NCBI GenBank assembly: GCA_014729705.1
Contig: WJJK01000107.1
Span: 1 to 9,012, forward strand
Direction of reading: 5' to 3'
From: Candidatus Altarchaeales archaeon
GTDB taxonomy: Archaea; Altiarchaeota; Altiarchaeia; IMC4; SCGC-AAA252-I15
DNA: 9,012 nt
Shown here: one piece after another, positions 6,041 to 9,012 of the stretch
Position numbering within the stretch: the stretch's first letter is position 1
Layout of the letters: each line of letters starts with the position of its first letter
The notes under the pieces: model-generated
Seen by the model: only the letters and a program-made list of their open reading frames with translations
What the model was told of the DNA's origin: nothing
Database searches by the model: none
Translations under genes and position numbers: made by a program

Positions 6041-6826
6041 TTATTTGACAGAAACCGCAGACACAACATCTATGACCTGGCGGTTTTCAGCTATGTCATG
6101 AACACGTACCACGTCCACTTTTTTTAAGGCCAGGTAGGCTGTGACGCCCAGTGTGGCAGGGAGTCTCTCCTTCACAGATATGTCAAGCAGACGGCCGAGA
6201 AAGGATTTTCTGCTGTGGCCGACCAGGAGGTTATAGCCTGTTTCTTTGAATTCACCGATGTTTCGGAGCAACGCCAGATTGTGCTCCAACGTTTTGCCAA
6301 AGCCTATTCCCGGGTCTATATAAATGTTTTTTTTGTTTAACCCCGCATCAACAGCCTTGTCTGCCTGCCGGATTAAGAATTCTTTGACTTCCCCCACCAC
6401 GTCGTGGTATGTGGGGTTTTTCTGCATGTTTTGAGGTTCCCCCTTCATGTGCATTATGCAGGCATAAGTATTGTGTTCTGCGGCAAGCTCGATCATGCGG
6501 GCATCCTTAAAGCCGGTTACGTCGTTTATCATTAACGCTCCCGCAGACACCGCTTTCTCGGCTACCCCGAGTTTATAGGTGTCAATTGAGGTTGGAATGT
6601 TGAGTTCTGTGAGTTTTTCTATCACAGGCAGCACACGGTTAAGTTCTTCTTTTTCCGGGGTTTTCTGGGCTCCGGGGCGTGTTGACTCCCCGCCGACGTC
6701 AATTATTTTGGCGCCATCATCAATCATTTTTTTGGCGTGGGATACTGCGCAGTCAAACAAGCTATGTTTGCCTCCATCGTAAAAAGAGTCGGGGGTTACG
6801 TTGAGTATGCCAATTATCTCAGTCAT
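6041..6826 (-). CDS. folP: Dihydropteroate synthase
   Basis: It condenses a pterin pyrophosphate with p-aminobenzoate to form dihydropteroate, the core of folate, in the cytoplasm. It has 261 residues, within the usual bacterial-type range, and is a TIM barrel. All diagnostic loops are present: NVTPDSF (9-15), DVGGESTRPG (43-52), SIDT (80-83), ND (101-102), MHMKG (125-129), DPGIGFGK (171-178), GHSRKSF (203-209) and RVHD (241-244). No key residue is missing, so it should be active. The start is fixed by the ATGA overlap with the folC stop and because NVTPDSF begins only eight residues later. No Shine-Dalgarno is evident, so translation is probably coupled to folC. True dihydropteroate synthase is not universal in archaea; methanopterin producers use a different route. 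Transfer from bacteria is a reasonable suspicion, but untested. Confidence 0.96.
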   Translation of the reverse strand: MTEIIGILNVTPDSFYDGGKHSLFDCAVSHAKKMIDDGAKIIDVGGESTRPGAQKTPEKEELNRVLPVIEKLTELNIPTSIDTYKLGVAEKAVSAGALMINDVTGFKDARMIELAAEHNTYACIMHMKGEPQNMQKNPTYHDVVGEVKEFLIRQADKAVDAGLNKKNIYIDPGIGFGKTLEHNLALLRNIGEFKETGYNLLVGHSRKSFLGRLLDISVKERLPATLGVTAYLALKKVDVVRVHDIAENRQVIDVVSAVSVK

Positions 6827-8067
6827 CTTTTGTTTCTCAGTAAATTATGTGCCTGGCCAGTTAGATAAAGAGATCCCGTAATTAGCGTGTCTTTTTTGGG
6901 GGGTGATTCAAGTGCATCAGATAAATTAGGCACTACGTGGGGGTTTCTCGCATACTCCGCTAATCTTTCGGCTGAAACCGAGCGCCTATGATCAACCGAG
7001 GTTAAAGTCAACTTGGAAGAAGTAGCCTCAAGCAGGGGAACGATCTTATCATAGGGTTTATCATTGAAACAACCATAGATTACTTCAGGCTTCCCACTGA
7101 AATAATGTTTTACATCACTCAATAGATTTTGTATCGCATCAAGATTGTGGGCCCCATCCAAAACGAGGTGAGGGTCCTCACATATAACTTCGAATCGGCA
7201 GGGGAGAGTCACTTCAGAAAAACCCCCCCATATAGCTTGACAAGACACTCCCATCCACTCAAGTACGCAGGCCGCAACACATGCATTCAGGTGTTGGCTT
7301 AAACCAAGTTGCCGCAGATAAAGACCGTCATGCTCGCCCTCCACTGTTTCCAGGTGTATGTGGGAGCCTGTGAAATCAGAGTCAATTAATCTGCTTTCAA
7401 AATCCACACCATATTCAAGAAGGCGTGCATTCCTCTCTGACGCGGCCTGGCGTATCACAGCGAGTCCAGGATCCTGTGCGCAAGTAAAACAAGTGGCTTC
7501 ATGTTTTATTATTCCGGCCTTCTCACGCGCAATATCCTCTAAGGTTGAACCAAGATAGTTGGCGTGATCCACGCCAACATTTGTTATGACTGAAATCGTT
7601 TTGGGGAAAACATTTGTCGCATCCCACCGCCCCCCAAGACCCGCCTCAAGAACCAGTACCTCAACTTTTTGCCGCATAAACCAAAGTAAAGCTAATGCTG
7701 TTTCAAACTCGAAACAGGAGGGCGCGCCCAACGCAGCAGGCAGATTATCTAAACACCCTCTGATTTCGTTAAATAGTTTAGTGAACTCGCCCTCAGTTAT
7801 TGTCTTATCGCCTGTTTTGAATCTCTCAAGGTAATCTAAAACAGGGGGCGACGTATATACTCCTGCCTTGATTTTTTGTTTCGAAAGCCCAGCGTGTATG
7901 AAGGAGCAGACGCTGCCTTTACCGTTTGTGCCTGCAACATGCACTACCTTAGCCGCCAGTGAAACGTCTAATTCCCTTAAAAGCCAGTTTATCCTCTCAA
8001 GGCTGGGTTTAACGTCGTAACCAAGCCCGCAGAGAAAATCTTTTGCTTGAATATAATTCACTTTCAA
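6823..8067 (-). CDS. folC: Folylpolyglutamate/dihydrofolate synthase
   Basis: This Mur-ligase-like ATP-dependent enzyme adds glutamate to dihydropteroate (dihydrofolate synthase) and/or extends polyglutamate tails on folates. The 414 residues match the family length. Visible features are the P-loop GTNGKGS (46-52), TSPPVLDYLERF (72-83), EAGLGGRWDATNV (141-153), TNVGVDH (162-168), REKAGIIK (181-188), DGAHN (304-308) in the C-terminal domain, and a closing TGSLYLTG (397-404). In the usual PGRFE motif the glycine is Cys290 (LPCRFEV). The start is not ATG. A TTG at 8067 shares a TTGA overlap with the fhs stop, and an in-frame GTG lies two codons on at 8061; TTG was chosen because of the overlap. 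Whether it is mono- or bifunctional cannot be told, but with folP adjacent and no second folC in view a dihydrofolate synthase role is likely. Confidence 0.95.
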   Translation of the reverse strand: MKVNYIQAKDFLCGLGYDVKPSLERINWLLRELDVSLAAKVVHVAGTNGKGSVCSFIHAGLSKQKIKAGVYTSPPVLDYLERFKTGDKTITEGEFTKLFNEIRGCLDNLPAALGAPSCFEFETALALLWFMRQKVEVLVLEAGLGGRWDATNVFPKTISVITNVGVDHANYLGSTLEDIAREKAGIIKHEATCFTCAQDPGLAVIRQAASERNARLLEYGVDFESRLIDSDFTGSHIHLETVEGEHDGLYLRQLGLSQHLNACVAACVLEWMGVSCQAIWGGFSEVTLPCRFEVICEDPHLVLDGAHNLDAIQNLLSDVKHYFSGKPEVIYGCFNDKPYDKIVPLLEATSSKLTLTSVDHRRSVSAERLAEYARNPHVVPNLSDALESPPKKDTLITGSLYLTGQAHNLLRNKR

Positions 8068-9012
8068 AACAAACCATGTATCACGCCTTCCCCGTCAACG
8101 TCAATGGATTCTGCACCAGGTTTTTCAGGCAAACCAGGCATAGTAATTATTTTGCCGGTGTATACAACAATAAAGCCTGCGCCTGCTTGAAGTTTAAGTC
8201 CTGTGACAGTTAACCTAAAGCCTTTGGGAGCCCCCAATAGCAGGGGATCGTCTGAAAGGGATTTTTGGGTCTTAGACACGCAAACAGGCAGGTGAGACTG
8301 CTTCTTCTCCTCAATAACCCTGATATCTGCTTTAGCGTTTTCAGTGAAAACAACTTCACCCGCACCATAGAGGGTTTTAGCTATCTTGGTTATCTTATCC
8401 TCCACCCCCTCGTCAAGATCATAGAGTGGCCGGAAATTATTCTCAGAGGATACTGCCTCTAAAACCGCTTTGGCAAGTTCTTGGCCGCCTACGCCGCCAT
8501 GTTCATATACTGCTGTGGTTTCGCATGATACGCCTCTCTGTTCACACATGCTTTTAACCCATTCAACCTCCTTTTGTGAGTCGTTTTCAAACGAGTTTAT
8601 TGCAACCACAAGCGGCACGCCAAAGGACAAGACGTTTCCAATCTGCTTCTCAAGATTACAAAACCCCCTCTTAACAGCAGCAAGGTCTGGTCTTTTAACG
8701 TCGTCTGCCCCGCCATGGTGTCTTAGTGCCCGTAACGTCGCAACCAACACACATGCTGAAGGCTTCAAACCCCCGATACGGCATTTTATGTCGAAGAATT
8801 TTTCTGCTCCAAGTTCAGCACCAAACCCCGCCTCAGTGACAACTATGTCTGCGAGTTTGAGTGCGAGTTTAGTTGCCATAAGAGAGGAGCATCCGTGGGC
8901 GATGTTGGCAAACGGGCCGCCATGCACGAAAGCGGGAACGTGTTCTATGGTTTGAACTAAGTTGGGGTTGAATGCCTGACGCAAAAGAGCGCACATCGCG
9001 CCCTCAGCCTTC
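8064..9012 (-). CDS. fhs: Formate-tetrahydrofolate ligase, C-terminal part (5' end outside window)
   Basis: This enzyme makes 10-formyltetrahydrofolate from formate, tetrahydrofolate and ATP. The frame stays open to the right edge, entering as KAEGAMCALLRQ, so the gene starts outside the window and the Met at 8996 is internal. About 315 residues are visible of a family that usually has about 550-560. Counting from that Met, NLVQTIEHVPAFVHGGPFAN (12-31), AGFGAELGAEKF (56-67) and VATLRALRHHGG (85-96) are strong family signatures, the last matching the second classic FTHFS pattern. ITMPGLPEKPGAESIDVDGE near the stop and the final GLF match the normal C-terminus. The ATP-binding N-terminal signature is not in view. 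It overlaps folC by 4 bp and leads the visible folate operon, supplying the formyl donor that PurN uses. Confidence 0.96.
   Translation of the reverse strand, partial: KAEGAMCALLRQAFNPNLVQTIEHVPAFVHGGPFANIAHGCSSLMATKLALKLADIVVTEAGFGAELGAEKFFDIKCRIGGLKPSACVLVATLRALRHHGGADDVKRPDLAAVKRGFCNLEKQIGNVLSFGVPLVVAINSFENDSQKEVEWVKSMCEQRGVSCETTAVYEHGGVGGQELAKAVLEAVSSENNFRPLYDLDEGVEDKITKIAKTLYGAGEVVFTENAKADIRVIEEKKQSHLPVCVSKTQKSLSDDPLLLGAPKGFRLTVTGLKLQAGAGFIVVYTGKIITMPGLPEKPGAESIDVDGEGVIHGLF

Noticed and set aside
6039..6050. AAATAAAA on the minus strand about 28 bp ahead of purN, a possible internal promoter
   Set aside because: The match to a TATA box is weak, it overlaps the folP stop region, and purN sits tightly in the operon. 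Nothing but spacing supports it.
6016..6069. Longer purN start at ATG 6069
   Set aside because: It would overlap the folP end and add 18 residues unlike any PurN N-terminus. The true family N-terminus begins at the Met encoded at 6015.
7219..7232. A run of C/T-rich bases within folC (AACCCCCCCATA on the plus strand), considered as a frameshift site
   Set aside because: The folC frame is intact on both sides, with family motifs before and after it, so there is no sign of a frameshift.
8470..8955. A 161-codon open frame on the plus strand
   Set aside because: It lies entirely antisense to fhs, whose protein has strong family signatures across the same bases. The antisense peptide is low-complexity and Ser/Pro/Thr-rich with no recognisable motif.
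1..9012. Search for CRISPR arrays, tRNA or rRNA genes, insertion sequences or defence genes
   Set aside because: Genes fill nearly all of the window, the longest gap is about 70 bp, and no repeated units, transposase motifs or tRNA-like folds were seen.

Overview
The window reads as a stretch of archaeal chromosome with almost no spare space. Archaeal signs are an archaeal-type SRP54 GTPase, TATA boxes about 28-30 bp ahead of several start codons (the layout of leaderless or near-leaderless archaeal transcripts), a dolichol-kinase-type membrane protein, and a GT-C membrane glycosyltransferase. The combination resembles what is found in small-genome DPANN-type or related uncultivated archaea, but the lineage cannot be fixed from this sequence. 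No RNA genes, insertion sequences, CRISPR arrays or sizeable repeats were seen. No gap between genes exceeds about 70 bp.

Left part (1-1489, minus strand): the first 29 codons of a probable lipoprotein run off the left edge. Behind it lies a complete srp54 gene whose stop codon is followed directly by a perfect 11-bp hairpin. Ten bases past that hairpin is the TATA box of the lipoprotein gene.

Middle part (1490-5414): an envelope or glycan group. A processive-type family 2 glycosyltransferase (plus) diverges from srp54 across a very short gap that holds one near-symmetric TATA element. A GT39-like multi-spanning glycosyltransferase (minus) converges on it with 5 bp between the stop codons. 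Divergent from that is a two-gene plus-strand unit: a membrane-anchored coiled-coil protein with a degenerate thioredoxin-like domain, overlapping by 8 bp a small dolichol-kinase/CTP-dependent lipid-kinase family protein. A lipid-carrier kinase next to two membrane-associated glycosyltransferases suggests lipid-linked glycan assembly.

Right part (5404-9012, minus strand): a four-gene folate/one-carbon operon transcribed leftward, fhs (its 5' part is outside the window), folC, folP, purN. fhs/folC and folC/folP overlap by 4 bp each, and purN follows folP after 25 bp. Together they would make the dihydropteroate core (FolP), glutamylate folate (FolC), charge tetrahydrofolate with formate (Fhs) and spend the formyl group in purine synthesis (PurN). 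A compact tetrahydrofolate cassette is noteworthy in an archaeon, since many archaea use methanopterin carriers and formate-dependent purine enzymes. It is the most distinctive biology in the window, although each enzyme family is well known.
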